A DNA stretch of 10,801 nt from an uncultured Candidatus Melainabacteria bacterium (GCA_946186335.1 CAMHMW010000053.1:1-10801), one strand, 5' to 3'. Shown: positions 1 to 7,066, counted from the first letter of the stretch. The notes: generated from the sequence alone by a model not told the origin. Numbers and translations: made by a program.

Positions 1-1521
1 GGGACAGGTGTTGATACGTTTAATTTTGATTATAACAATGAGTATGGTATAGATACGGTTAAAAACTATACTTCTGATGATATTTTACGCTTTGAATCGG
101 CATCCTCATACGGGGTTGATTTTACCAAGTTCAAATACTATACAAATGACAACGGTAAAGGTCTTGTTATAAATACAAAAAATATATATAGCAAAGACAG
201 TTATGTAATTATAGATAACTATTTTGAAACGGATAATAAAATTGATACGGTTACTACATATAACTGGTCGTCTCCGGATGAAACAAAATCACTTGCTACA
301 ATGTACGGTAACAAAGATGATATGGGAAGTTTTGATGTAGGAACAGGCGGTACATTCGCAGGCACGGATAATGTTGATGTATTTATTGCAAAGAGCGGAA
401 CAAATACTTATACAGGCGGTAAAGGTGCAGATACTCTCTATTCAAGAGACGGAGAAAATACTTTTGTATTTAACACCGGTGATGGCTCCGATATTTTGAA
501 TCAGGAAGGCGGAACCATAACTTTGAAGTTTAATGATGCTACGATTGAAGAACTTACTTCTAAAACCGGTTATGATAAAGGTGATGGTCTTACAACCGGA
601 TATGATGATTTACTAATTCATTATGACGGCGAAAACACCTTAATAGTAAAGGATTTCTATTGGAAAAATCATAATTATGTCGTAAAAATCATTGACTCAA
701 CAGGTACTGAATACAATATGACTGATTGTTTCAAAGATGTTAAGAATATTCGTACAGATAGTGATTATTATATGTATACTGCGACAAATAAGGACGATGA
801 TATCAGAATACTTTCCGATACTCTCAGTGTTAATCAAATAGCCGGTAAAAAGGGAAGTGATAGGATATGGGGCAGTAATGCCGATGAAGAAATATTCTCA
901 CATACTGCCAATTATTTTTCTTATGACACAACTCCTGGTGTTGTTGATGAAATTCATGCAGGCGGCGGTAATGATACAATATATGCGTGGTCTGATAAAA
1001 ATATTGTATATGGTGACGCCGGAAATGATTATATTTTTGTAAATACAAGTCAGACAAGTATTATATCCGATTCTTCGGGAAATGATACGATAAGTATTAA
1101 TCCTGTTGATGGGTCGTCTGAGGAAGCTAATTATCAGAACTTGCACTTTGTATTTAATGTTGACAGCAGCAATAAGATTGATACAAAAGGTTTAAGAATA
1201 TTAACAACGGATGATTTTGAATTATGGAAGGCAAATACAAATGACAGCAGTATTAAAGATATCAGTATTGTCGCCGATTCAGAGGGTAACGGCTGGGATT
1301 GTATTGAAACGATAATTGATTATAACGATAACGCATTGAATATAGATACAATAAGAGGTGTTAAAGCAGATATTGTACAGTGGTTACAATCAGATTATTG
1401 TGTAAATAAAGAATATGGCAGTGTATCCGATGTTCTTGCAAGTAATAATGCAGATGATATTGAAACATTAATAGGTAAGTTCAATACCGTTAATAATGCT
1501 GCAAATTGGCAAAAGGTATGA
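1..1521 (+). CDS. RTX / haemolysin-type calcium-binding protein, C-terminal part (5' end outside window)
   Basis: The reading frame is open from base 1 to the TGA at 1519-1521, giving 506 visible residues; the ATG at 301 is an internal methionine. Glycine/aspartate-rich nonapeptide-like units of the RTX type are visible: GGKGADTLY near residue 139, AGKKGSDRIW near 281, and GGGNDTIY, GDAGNDYIF and SGNDTISI between about 320 and 366. In characterised RTX proteins such repeats bind calcium and fold as a parallel beta-roll after export. The stretch around residues 201-238 (DDLLIHY, then TLIVKDFYW and VVKIIDSTG) resembles the haemolysin-type calcium-binding-related domain, and a weaker copy seems to lie near residues 55-85. 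The last 50 residues lack RTX repeats and may carry the type I secretion signal, but no export genes are in the window. Extracellular or cell-surface location is inferred. The N-terminal functional domain, if any, is not visible, so toxin, adhesin or enzyme cannot be told apart. Confidence 0.85.
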   Translation, partial: GTGVDTFNFDYNNEYGIDTVKNYTSDDILRFESASSYGVDFTKFKYYTNDNGKGLVINTKNIYSKDSYVIIDNYFETDNKIDTVTTYNWSSPDETKSLATMYGNKDDMGSFDVGTGGTFAGTDNVDVFIAKSGTNTYTGGKGADTLYSRDGENTFVFNTGDGSDILNQEGGTITLKFNDATIEELTSKTGYDKGDGLTTGYDDLLIHYDGENTLIVKDFYWKNHNYVVKIIDSTGTEYNMTDCFKDVKNIRTDSDYYMYTATNKDDDIRILSDTLSVNQIAGKKGSDRIWGSNADEEIFSHTANYFSYDTTPGVVDEIHAGGGNDTIYAWSDKNIVYGDAGNDYIFVNTSQTSIISDSSGNDTISINPVDGSSEEANYQNLHFVFNVDSSNKIDTKGLRILTTDDFELWKANTNDSSIKDISIVADSEGNGWDCIETIIDYNDNALNIDTIRGVKADIVQWLQSDYCVNKEYGSVSDVLASNNADDIETLIGKFNTVNNAANWQKV

Positions 1522-1522
1522 T

Positions 1523-1557
1523 AAAATGCAAGTCGGGGCTTGCCCCGACAAAATGCA
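1523..1557. repeat. Short palindrome (family A) flanked by 8-bp direct repeats
   Basis: A perfect 8-bp inverted repeat, GTCGGGGC (1532-1539) and GCCCCGAC (1542-1549), has only TT between its arms. AAAATGCA occurs immediately on both sides (1523-1530 and 1550-1557), like a target-site duplication. The palindrome starts 10 bases after the RTX stop codon. There is no T-run after it, so it is a poor intrinsic terminator on the plus strand. A related hairpin with the same AAGTYGGG...CCCRACAAA outline lies at 7956-7980. Confidence 0.7.
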
Positions 1558-1560
1558 GAA

Positions 1561-1602
1561 TTGTAGGGTGGGCAAAGCGTAAGCGTGCCCGCCTTATTTA
1601 TT
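1561..1602 (+). repeat. Stem-loop repeat (family B, copy 1), possible terminator of the RTX gene
   Basis: A 10-bp stem forms between AGGGTGGGCA (1565-1574) and TGCCCGCCTT (1586-1595) with two G-T wobbles and an 11-base loop, AAGCGTAAGCG. It is followed by ATTTATT. The outline TTGTARGGTGGG...GCCCRCCTTATTTATT recurs at 7895-7934, so this is a repeated element and not a chance hairpin. The U-rich tail is weak, but the position after the RTX gene would suit a terminator. Confidence 0.65.
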
Positions 1603-1769
1603 ATATGCTATCGCTTTACCCTACTGACTGTAAAAACACCCTCACCCGAAAATTTAACCCTCAAATTTCGTGTTGATTTTCTGCCATCTCCCAAAGGCAG
1701 AGGAGATTTATCTGTAACAAATTAAATTTGCAATTATATACTTTTTAACACCAAATTTACCAAAAACCT
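1603..1769. other. Non-coding AT-rich stretch with small inverted repeats
   Basis: I find no supportable gene here. Small self-complementary pieces are present: CGAAAATTT paired with AAATTTCG across AACCCTC (about 1648-1671), and TCTGCC (1680-1685) paired with GGCAGA (1696-1701). The CCCTCACCC/CATCTCCCAAAGG wording resembles degenerate intergenic repeats, but I see no second copy in this window. Confidence 0.4.
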
Positions 1770-1840
1770 CGTCATTCAGAGGGCTTTAGCCCGAAGAATC
1801 TGTTTTATATAATAGATTCTTCGCTTCGCTCAGAATGACG
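1770..1840. repeat. 71-bp interrupted inverted repeat (family C), MITE/REP-like
   Basis: The ends are exact inverted copies, CGTCATTC (1770-1777) and GAATGACG (1833-1840). A second inner pair is also exact: GAAGAATCT (1793-1801) and AGATTCTTC (1814-1822), around a 12-base AT loop. The segments between outer and inner arms differ (GGGCTTTAGCCC on the left, GCTTCGCTC on the right), and the left one is itself a small palindrome. The wording CGTCATTCTGAGCGAAGCGAAGAATC on the reverse strand, given here in parts as CGTCATTCTGAGCGAAG and CGAAGAATC, is one I recall from intergenic repeats in many unrelated bacteria. No transposase is adjacent, so it would be non-autonomous if mobile. Confidence 0.7.
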
Positions 1841-1900
1841 GTACTTTTAGCCTATTTTAGTGTAATATCCTATATAGTCACCTAAATTTATATAAAGCAT

Positions 1901-1929
1901 TTGTGTTTATGGGGAAAATATTGTATAAT
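1901..1929 (+). promoter_or_regulatory. Probable sigma-70-type promoter of the HD-GYP signalling operon
   Basis: TTGTGT (1901-1906) and a consensus TATAAT (1924-1929) are separated by exactly 17 bases. Transcription would be expected to start near 1936, only about 12 bases before the ATG at 1948. The AGAGG ribosome site (1936-1940) would therefore sit at the very 5' end of the message. The 11-base string TATTGTATAAT around this -10 is repeated at the clpP promoter on the other strand. Confidence 0.65.
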
Positions 1930-1947
1930 AACAAAAGAGGTTAGAAT

Positions 1948-3669
1948 ATGATTCAACAGCACGAAGATACGGAAAGAATAATAAAATCGGCTCTGGGCTT
2001 TATTGAAGAAAAAGATTACGATGCCGCACGCAAAGATTTGGAAAGTGCATACTCTCGTTGTCAGGAAGAAAATTTCACGGAAGGAGTTTCGGTTTGTCTG
2101 AGCCTGCTTTCTTTTCTGAATTATTCTCAGGACAAAGCAAAATATGACGATGCCGCCGCATTATTGCAAGACGGTACATATATGGCTCACAGAGCAAACA
2201 GCACAACGGCATCACTCATAAATGAACTGATTTTGGGTAATATAAATTTTTCGGAAGGCAATAAGGATGTTGCCCTTATGCACTATAACAATGCTTTAAA
2301 ACTTTCCGTTGACGAAGATAAATATTCACTCTCAGATACCATAAACACAAGAATCAGACAACTCCAAAACAACATGGATTATTCACTTCCGACCAAAAGC
2401 GACCCTCTTGTATCGCTGGTTAAAATCAGCCAGTCAATTACGGCATTAACGGATATTGACGAACTTTTAAAAGTTATTGCGGAAGAAACCAAAAACGCAA
2501 TTCAGGCGGACAGATGTACGGTATTTTTGTGGGACAAAGATTCTGATGAATTATGGTCAAAGGTTGCTCTCGGAATTGACGACAGCAAAGAAATAAGATT
2601 TCCTGCCGATAAAGGTCTTGCGGGTTATGTTGTGAAAACGGGCGAAGCGCTGAATATAACGGATGCTTATTCAGACCCCCGATTTAATCCCGAGGTTGAT
2701 AAAAGTACGGGTTATCATACAAAAACCATACTTTGTATGCCTATTACAAACAATAACCGTGAAATTATCGGTGCTTTTCAGGTTTTGAACAAAATTGACG
2801 GTGTGTTTACCAAAAATGATGAAGATTTGCTTATCGCCATCGGAGGAAGTGCAAGTATTGCGCTTGAAAATGCCCAGTTATTTGACAAACAATTGCAAAT
2901 GTATCACGAACAGAAACTTTTGTTTGAAAGTTTTATAGATACTCTTGCAATGTCTATCGATGCCAGAGATAAGATTACCGCAGGTCATTCAACAAGAGTC
3001 CGTATGTATTCAACCCTGCTGGCACAGGCAGTTAATATGGACAAAAAAGATATTTCCCTTTTGGAAAAAGCGGCAACTTTGCATGACATCGGTAAAATCG
3101 GTATAAGAGATTCAGTTCTGCAAAAAGACGGAAAACTTACGGATGAAGAATACAAACATATTCAGGAACACGTAAGAATTACTCACAACATTTTAAACAG
3201 AATTTACATGTCACAGGATTTCAGAATGATTACCGAAATGGCTTGTTCTCACCACGAAAAATGGGATGGTTCGGGCTATTACAGACATTTAAAAGGGGAA
3301 GAAATAACACTTGGCGGAAGAATTTTGGCAGTTGCGGATGTGTTTGATGCAATAACATCAAAACGTCACTACCGTGATAAAATGCCTATCGTGAATGTTA
3401 TTGATATTCTTCTCAAAGGGGCAGGTTCACATTTCCAAAAAGAACTTGTAGATACCTTTTTGTCTATTCCGGTAAATAAGATTATCCATGTGTTTCTGTC
3501 GGAAAACAATGGTAAAATGGCTTCGGCTGATGAACAATATCTTGGTAAATTCAGTTTAACAGATATATACAGAATAGGAACTTCCGAAAATAAAACGGAG
3601 GAAGAACAGAAAATATTTGACTTGTTCAACAGTTATTACAAGAACAATAATGAAGAAAATGAGGCTTAA
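1948..3669 (+). CDS. HD-GYP domain protein with TPR-like N-terminus and GAF sensor (probable c-di-GMP phosphodiesterase)
   Basis: This is a 573-residue cytosolic protein with no signal peptide or membrane segment. Residues 1-140 look like TPR-type helical repeats. Residues 160-312 form a GAF domain (small-ligand sensor; CTVFLWD, GLAGYVVKTGEALNITD, GAFQVLNK). Residues 330-510 form an HD-GYP domain, the family that hydrolyses cyclic-di-GMP using a two- or three-iron site. Expected metal-site residues are present: H347, H379-D380 in LHDIGKIG, K383, H408, H435-H436, D440 and D464. The signature tripeptide is GYY (443-445), not GYP, which may alter activity or partner binding. The ATG at 1948 follows AGAGG by 7 bases. 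Its stop TAA shares base 3669 with the next ATG, so translation is probably coupled. As first gene of the run it likely sets second-messenger level in response to a GAF ligand. The domain call is secure; catalytic activity is inferred. Confidence 0.9.
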   Translation: MIQQHEDTERIIKSALGFIEEKDYDAARKDLESAYSRCQEENFTEGVSVCLSLLSFLNYSQDKAKYDDAAALLQDGTYMAHRANSTTASLINELILGNINFSEGNKDVALMHYNNALKLSVDEDKYSLSDTINTRIRQLQNNMDYSLPTKSDPLVSLVKISQSITALTDIDELLKVIAEETKNAIQADRCTVFLWDKDSDELWSKVALGIDDSKEIRFPADKGLAGYVVKTGEALNITDAYSDPRFNPEVDKSTGYHTKTILCMPITNNNREIIGAFQVLNKIDGVFTKNDEDLLIAIGGSASIALENAQLFDKQLQMYHEQKLLFESFIDTLAMSIDARDKITAGHSTRVRMYSTLLAQAVNMDKKDISLLEKAATLHDIGKIGIRDSVLQKDGKLTDEEYKHIQEHVRITHNILNRIYMSQDFRMITEMACSHHEKWDGSGYYRHLKGEEITLGGRILAVADVFDAITSKRHYRDKMPIVNVIDILLKGAGSHFQKELVDTFLSIPVNKIIHVFLSENNGKMASADEQYLGKFSLTDIYRIGTSENKTEEEQKIFDLFNSYYKNNNEENEA

Positions 3670-5249
3670 TGAAGGCAGAGGAAAGAAAATTTAAAACAGG
3701 AAACAGGATGCGTTATCCCGCATTTGTTTTGTGTTTTTTACTTATGGCAAACCAGACGGTTTTGGCACTTGACCTTAACGGTTTAAAACCCGTCAATCCT
3801 CTTGATAACAATCCTAATACCTATCAGGAAAAAGTTAATCAGCCGTCTTACGTCCTCAAAAAAGGTACCCTGACAAGAAATGCCATCAAAAATCATTATA
3901 CGATAGCGATGGAAAAATTTATGCAGAGCAATGTTCGTTCCTCTTATCAGGATTTTAAGGTGCTTATAGAAACCATTGTCCCGAGTGATTATGTATATAT
4001 GCGTCTTACAAAAGAGATGGCATCTATCGGATTCTTTTCTCTTGCCGAACTTTCAATGTCAAAAATTCAGGATAATCAGATTTCTGGTTTGTTGGAGGAG
4101 GATGTAAAAAATTACTATTTTCCGAGCAGTCATTTAACAAATAAAGACCAGATGTATCTTGCCGAAATTTATTCAAATATTATGTATAATGACAGCAGCA
4201 AAGAGGCTACAACCGAATTGATGAAACAAACCTCGCTTTTAACGGAATCTGATTACGCAAATTATCTTGTAGCATTCGGCAGCATGAAAAACGGTGATAT
4301 TGAGCAGGCTGAAAAATCAATTGAAACAGCGATAAATAAAAATCCCAAAAATATAAATTATAAGCGTTTGAGGGCAGAAATATACTCCCAAACGAAAAAA
4401 CCAAAAGTCGGGTTAAAATATCTGAATGAATTAGATGATGAAGATATTAATACTGTCGTTTTTGATAATGAACTCAAAACATCTCAGCATTACATTCAGT
4501 ACAAAGCCGCAACAAACGATTACTGGAAAAAATACTACCTTTCATATTATTACTATGACGAAGGGGAACTTAACAAGGCTTTGAGAGTTCTTCAGACCTC
4601 AATTTCAGGAAAGAAAAATATCAACAAAGAAGTTTTTGCACTGACGGCAAAAGTTTATTACGATATGAAGGAATTTGAAAAAGCACAGGATTATGCTCTG
4701 AAATCTCTTGATATTGACCCTTCTAATACCGAAGCACTGATTGTAATGGGTAATATTTCATTGAGAAATAATGATTTATCAAAAGCGGAAAATTATTTCA
4801 AAAAAGCATCCTCCAAAGACAATACGCACTACGCTGAGATAAGGCTTGCGGAAGTTTATCAGAAACTAAACAACATAAAAAAAGCAAAAGAAATATACTC
4901 CAAAGTTTTGAAAGTAAGTTCCAAAGCCTATGAAGCATATTATCAGATGGCACTTTTGGAAAAAGACAGACAGGAAGCATACCTTAAAAAGACAGTAGCA
5001 ATAAACCCGAACTTTAAGGACGGCTGGCTTGATTTGGCAAATATTGAAATCAACCGTTCCGATTTTGATAATGCATTGTCATATCTTGGAATTGCAAAAT
5101 ATATTGACGAAAATGATTACAGATATTATTATTATTACGGTTTATTATTGAAGAAAAAAGGTCTGACCTCAGAAGCAAAAAAAAGTTTTGAAACCTGTCT
5201 GAATATAAATCCTGACTATGAACCCGCAAAAAAGGAGTTAAGTATATGA
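3669..5249 (+). CDS. Exported TPR-repeat protein
   Basis: This 526-residue protein has a hydrophobic stretch at residues 18-33 and a plausible signal-peptidase site after VLA33, so export to the periplasm or cell surface is inferred. The 13 residues before M14 are charged. Starting at M14 (base 3708) would give a more typical signal peptide, but the ATG at 3669 is favoured by GAGG at 3661-3664 and by its TAATG overlap with the upstream gene. TPR units are visible at about 196-230, 322-355, 356-386, 388-420 and 484-518, several ending in the D/N-P-x-N type turn (IDPSN, INPNF, INPDY). Residues 60-190 are helical and not obviously TPR. Residues 486-490 are five consecutive tyrosines encoded by a TAT repeat. 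TPR proteins are protein-binding scaffolds; the partner is unknown. The end overlaps the next gene by 4 bases (ATGA). Confidence 0.85.
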   Translation: MKAEERKFKTGNRMRYPAFVLCFLLMANQTVLALDLNGLKPVNPLDNNPNTYQEKVNQPSYVLKKGTLTRNAIKNHYTIAMEKFMQSNVRSSYQDFKVLIETIVPSDYVYMRLTKEMASIGFFSLAELSMSKIQDNQISGLLEEDVKNYYFPSSHLTNKDQMYLAEIYSNIMYNDSSKEATTELMKQTSLLTESDYANYLVAFGSMKNGDIEQAEKSIETAINKNPKNINYKRLRAEIYSQTKKPKVGLKYLNELDDEDINTVVFDNELKTSQHYIQYKAATNDYWKKYYLSYYYYDEGELNKALRVLQTSISGKKNINKEVFALTAKVYYDMKEFEKAQDYALKSLDIDPSNTEALIVMGNISLRNNDLSKAENYFKKASSKDNTHYAEIRLAEVYQKLNNIKKAKEIYSKVLKVSSKAYEAYYQMALLEKDRQEAYLKKTVAINPNFKDGWLDLANIEINRSDFDNALSYLGIAKYIDENDYRYYYYYGLLLKKKGLTSEAKKSFETCLNINPDYEPAKKELSI

Positions 5250-5893
5250 AGAAGAACATTTTAATCGTAGAAGATCATGAATTAACACGGTTTGGTCTGA
5301 AAACTACATTTGAAGATGTTGATACTGTCGGGGTAATTTATGAGGCATCGTCAGCGGAAGAAGCGCTGGATGTGTTTAAAAATAATCAGATTGACATTGT
5401 CATTATGGATTTGGGTCTGCCCAATATGAACGGAATAGAGGCAACACAGGCAATTCGTGACATAAATAAGGATGCAAAAATTATTATTCTGACTTCTCAT
5501 AATGATGAAAAAGAAGTTTTAAGCAGTCTGAAAGCAGGTGCAAACGCTTATTGTTCAAAAGAAATCAATTTACAAAGACTTGTAAATGTTGTTCAGTCGG
5601 TCGCAGACGGTGCTGCTTGGTTTGACCCGAGTATTGCACATATTGTTTTGCAGGCAACCGCAAAAACCGACATCGGAGAAACGAATACAAATTACAAAGA
5701 CTACGACCTCACAACAAGAGAGGCACAGATTTTGAAACTTATGACTGAGGGTTACAGCAATATGGAAATTGCACAACACCTTGTTATAAGTGTTAATACA
5801 ACAAAAGCCCATGTTGCAAGTATTTTGCAAAAACTGGAAGTGGATGACAGATTACAGGCTGCATTAAAGGCATTAAAATATAAAATCGTTTAG
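5246..5893 (+). CDS. NarL/FixJ-family response regulator (receiver + LuxR-type HTH)
   Basis: This 215-residue regulator has a receiver domain at 1-122, with acidic pair E9-D10, phospho-acceptor D55 in VIMDLGLPNMNG, T83 and K105. A LuxR-type helix-turn-helix at about 153-213 shows LTTREAQILKLMTEGYSNMEIA and NTTKAHVASILQKL (two separate segments). Length and layout match the NarL family, in which phosphorylation of the aspartate exposes the DNA-binding domain and permits dimerisation. The start ATG overlaps the previous stop (ATGA), with AAAGGAG at 5231-5237 inside the upstream coding region, so it is translationally coupled to the TPR gene. No kinase lies in the same run. The target genes are unknown; autoregulation of the operon is possible. 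Confidence 0.93.
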   Translation: MKKNILIVEDHELTRFGLKTTFEDVDTVGVIYEASSAEEALDVFKNNQIDIVIMDLGLPNMNGIEATQAIRDINKDAKIIILTSHNDEKEVLSSLKAGANAYCSKEINLQRLVNVVQSVADGAAWFDPSIAHIVLQATAKTDIGETNTNYKDYDLTTREAQILKLMTEGYSNMEIAQHLVISVNTTKAHVASILQKLEVDDRLQAALKALKYKIV

Positions 5894-5901
5894 GCTGAGA
5901 A

Positions 5902-6516
5902 ATGGCTGAATTAAAAAAACTGTTACTTGTAGATGATAATCCGAAATATCTTGAAGATGTCTTACCTTTTTACGGGTATGAAGTTTCTGTTGCAACAAAT
6001 GGAAAAGAGGCACTGAATATTTTAGAGCAAAAAACCGATTTTGACATTGTTTTGCTTGATGCGATGATGCCCGTTATGAACGGTTGGGATACATTAAAAA
6101 ATATCCGTAATAATCCTGTTACGAAAAATCTGCCTGTCATAATGGTTACGGCGGTTAATGATGATAAAAAAATGGTTTCAGGTTTAAAAATGGGTGCGGA
6201 TGATTATGTTGTAAAACCTTTTATTTTGCCAAATCTGCTTGCCAGAATTGAGGCAGTTTTGCGCCGTTCCGGGGGAGAAAAAACACAACCTGATATTACA
6301 ATTAATCAAATAAATAGTTTAAACACCTTGACTAAAAGAGAAAAAGATGTTTTATTATTAGTTACAAAGGGTAAGAGCAATAAAGAAATTGCTCAGGAAC
6401 TTGTAATAGGAATGACAACCGTAAAAGGTTATATATATTCAATTTTTAAGAAATTAAACGTTAAAAACAGAACTCAAGCAGTATTGCTTGCCACACAAAT
6501 GGATTTGGTGAAGTAA
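5902..6516 (+). CDS. Second response regulator: OmpR-like receiver joined to LuxR-type HTH
   Basis: This 204-residue regulator has receiver residues D11-D12, phospho-acceptor D53 in LLDAMMPVMNGWD, T83 and K105-P106. The receiver wording (VMNGWDTLKNIR, GADDYVVKPF, LLARIEAVLRR) is closer to OmpR/PhoB receivers than to NarL ones, yet the C-terminal domain (about 142-200, LTKREKDVLLLVTKGKSNKEIA) is a LuxR-type helix-turn-helix. The first receiver helix seems 2-3 residues shorter than usual between DD and GYEV. The gene starts 8 bases after its neighbour with only a weak GAGA ribosome site. It is not a recent duplicate of the previous regulator, since the receivers differ widely. Its DNA targets cannot be read from the sequence. 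Confidence 0.92.
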   Translation: MAELKKLLLVDDNPKYLEDVLPFYGYEVSVATNGKEALNILEQKTDFDIVLLDAMMPVMNGWDTLKNIRNNPVTKNLPVIMVTAVNDDKKMVSGLKMGADDYVVKPFILPNLLARIEAVLRRSGGEKTQPDITINQINSLNTLTKREKDVLLLVTKGKSNKEIAQELVIGMTTVKGYIYSIFKKLNVKNRTQAVLLATQMDLVK

Positions 6517-6535
6517 AAATATTAAGGAGACAAGG

Positions 6536-7066
6536 ATGTTAGATTACACAAAAGAAGAGTTACTGTCTATGATACAGGATACCCCCGAAAAATTTAACGA
6601 ATGGAAAAAAGATAAAGAAGACATAGATTTAAGTGAAGTTGATTTTTCAAATATGACGCTTCGTGAAGTTGATTTTTCGGATGTGGACTTAAATTCAAGT
6701 TCTTTTTCTGATGCTAACTTAACTCTTGTGAACTTTAGCGGTGCAGATTTAACCGCAGTTGATTTTACCAGAACCGTTGCAACGGAATGCGATTTTTCTG
6801 AAAGTATTTTAACCGGTGCGGACTGTTCTTATGCTTCTATGACATATTGCAATTTTACGGATTGTGATATGGCTGGAACCGTTCTTTCAGAAACAGATTT
6901 GACAAGTTCCGACTTATCCGCAGCCGAAAATTTGAGTTCTGCAAGATATGACAGCGATACCATTTTCCCCGACGATGATATGCTGCCTGAGGATTTTGAT
7001 ACCACAGGAAAAGCAGACTTGTCAGACCTTAAAGACGATGATGATATGCCATCGGAAGAATATTAA
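6536..7066 (+). CDS. Acidic pentapeptide-repeat protein
   Basis: This 176-residue protein has about 20 consecutive five-residue units of the A(D/N)LxX type from residue 31 to about 135 (for example VDFSN, VDFSD, VDLNS, ANLTL, ADLTA). These form a right-handed quadrilateral beta-helix in known members. The tail after ARYDSDTIFP is very acidic (about 14 D/E in residues 145-176), and only five basic residues follow residue 30. A ribosome site AAGGAG (6524-6529) lies 6 bases from the ATG. No signal peptide is seen. Known relatives with this fold include DNA-mimic gyrase protectors, but most members have no known function and I do not assign that role. Its place after two response regulators suggests a role in the same pathway, as an inference only. 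Confidence 0.87.
   Translation: MLDYTKEELLSMIQDTPEKFNEWKKDKEDIDLSEVDFSNMTLREVDFSDVDLNSSSFSDANLTLVNFSGADLTAVDFTRTVATECDFSESILTGADCSYASMTYCNFTDCDMAGTVLSETDLTSSDLSAAENLSSARYDSDTIFPDDDMLPEDFDTTGKADLSDLKDDDDMPSEEY

Noticed and set aside
301..303. ATG at 301 as the start of the RTX gene
   Set aside because: The same frame is open back to base 1 and the upstream codons continue the same composition and domain pattern, so this is an internal methionine.
898..1146. Minus-strand reading frames within the RTX gene
   Set aside because: They are low-complexity shadows of the RTX coding frame, with no supporting features.
1522..1947. CRISPR array in the repeat-rich intergenic region
   Set aside because: The repeats belong to different families, each seen once here, with no regular spacing or spacers.
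5124..5138. TAT-repeat as a phase-variable microsatellite
   Set aside because: Only four TAT units plus TAC; the unit is three bases, so slippage would only change the tyrosine count without shifting the frame.
5246..6516. Recent tandem duplication of the two response regulators
   Set aside because: The receivers differ strongly and only the general LuxR-type HTH pattern is shared, so they are not recent copies.
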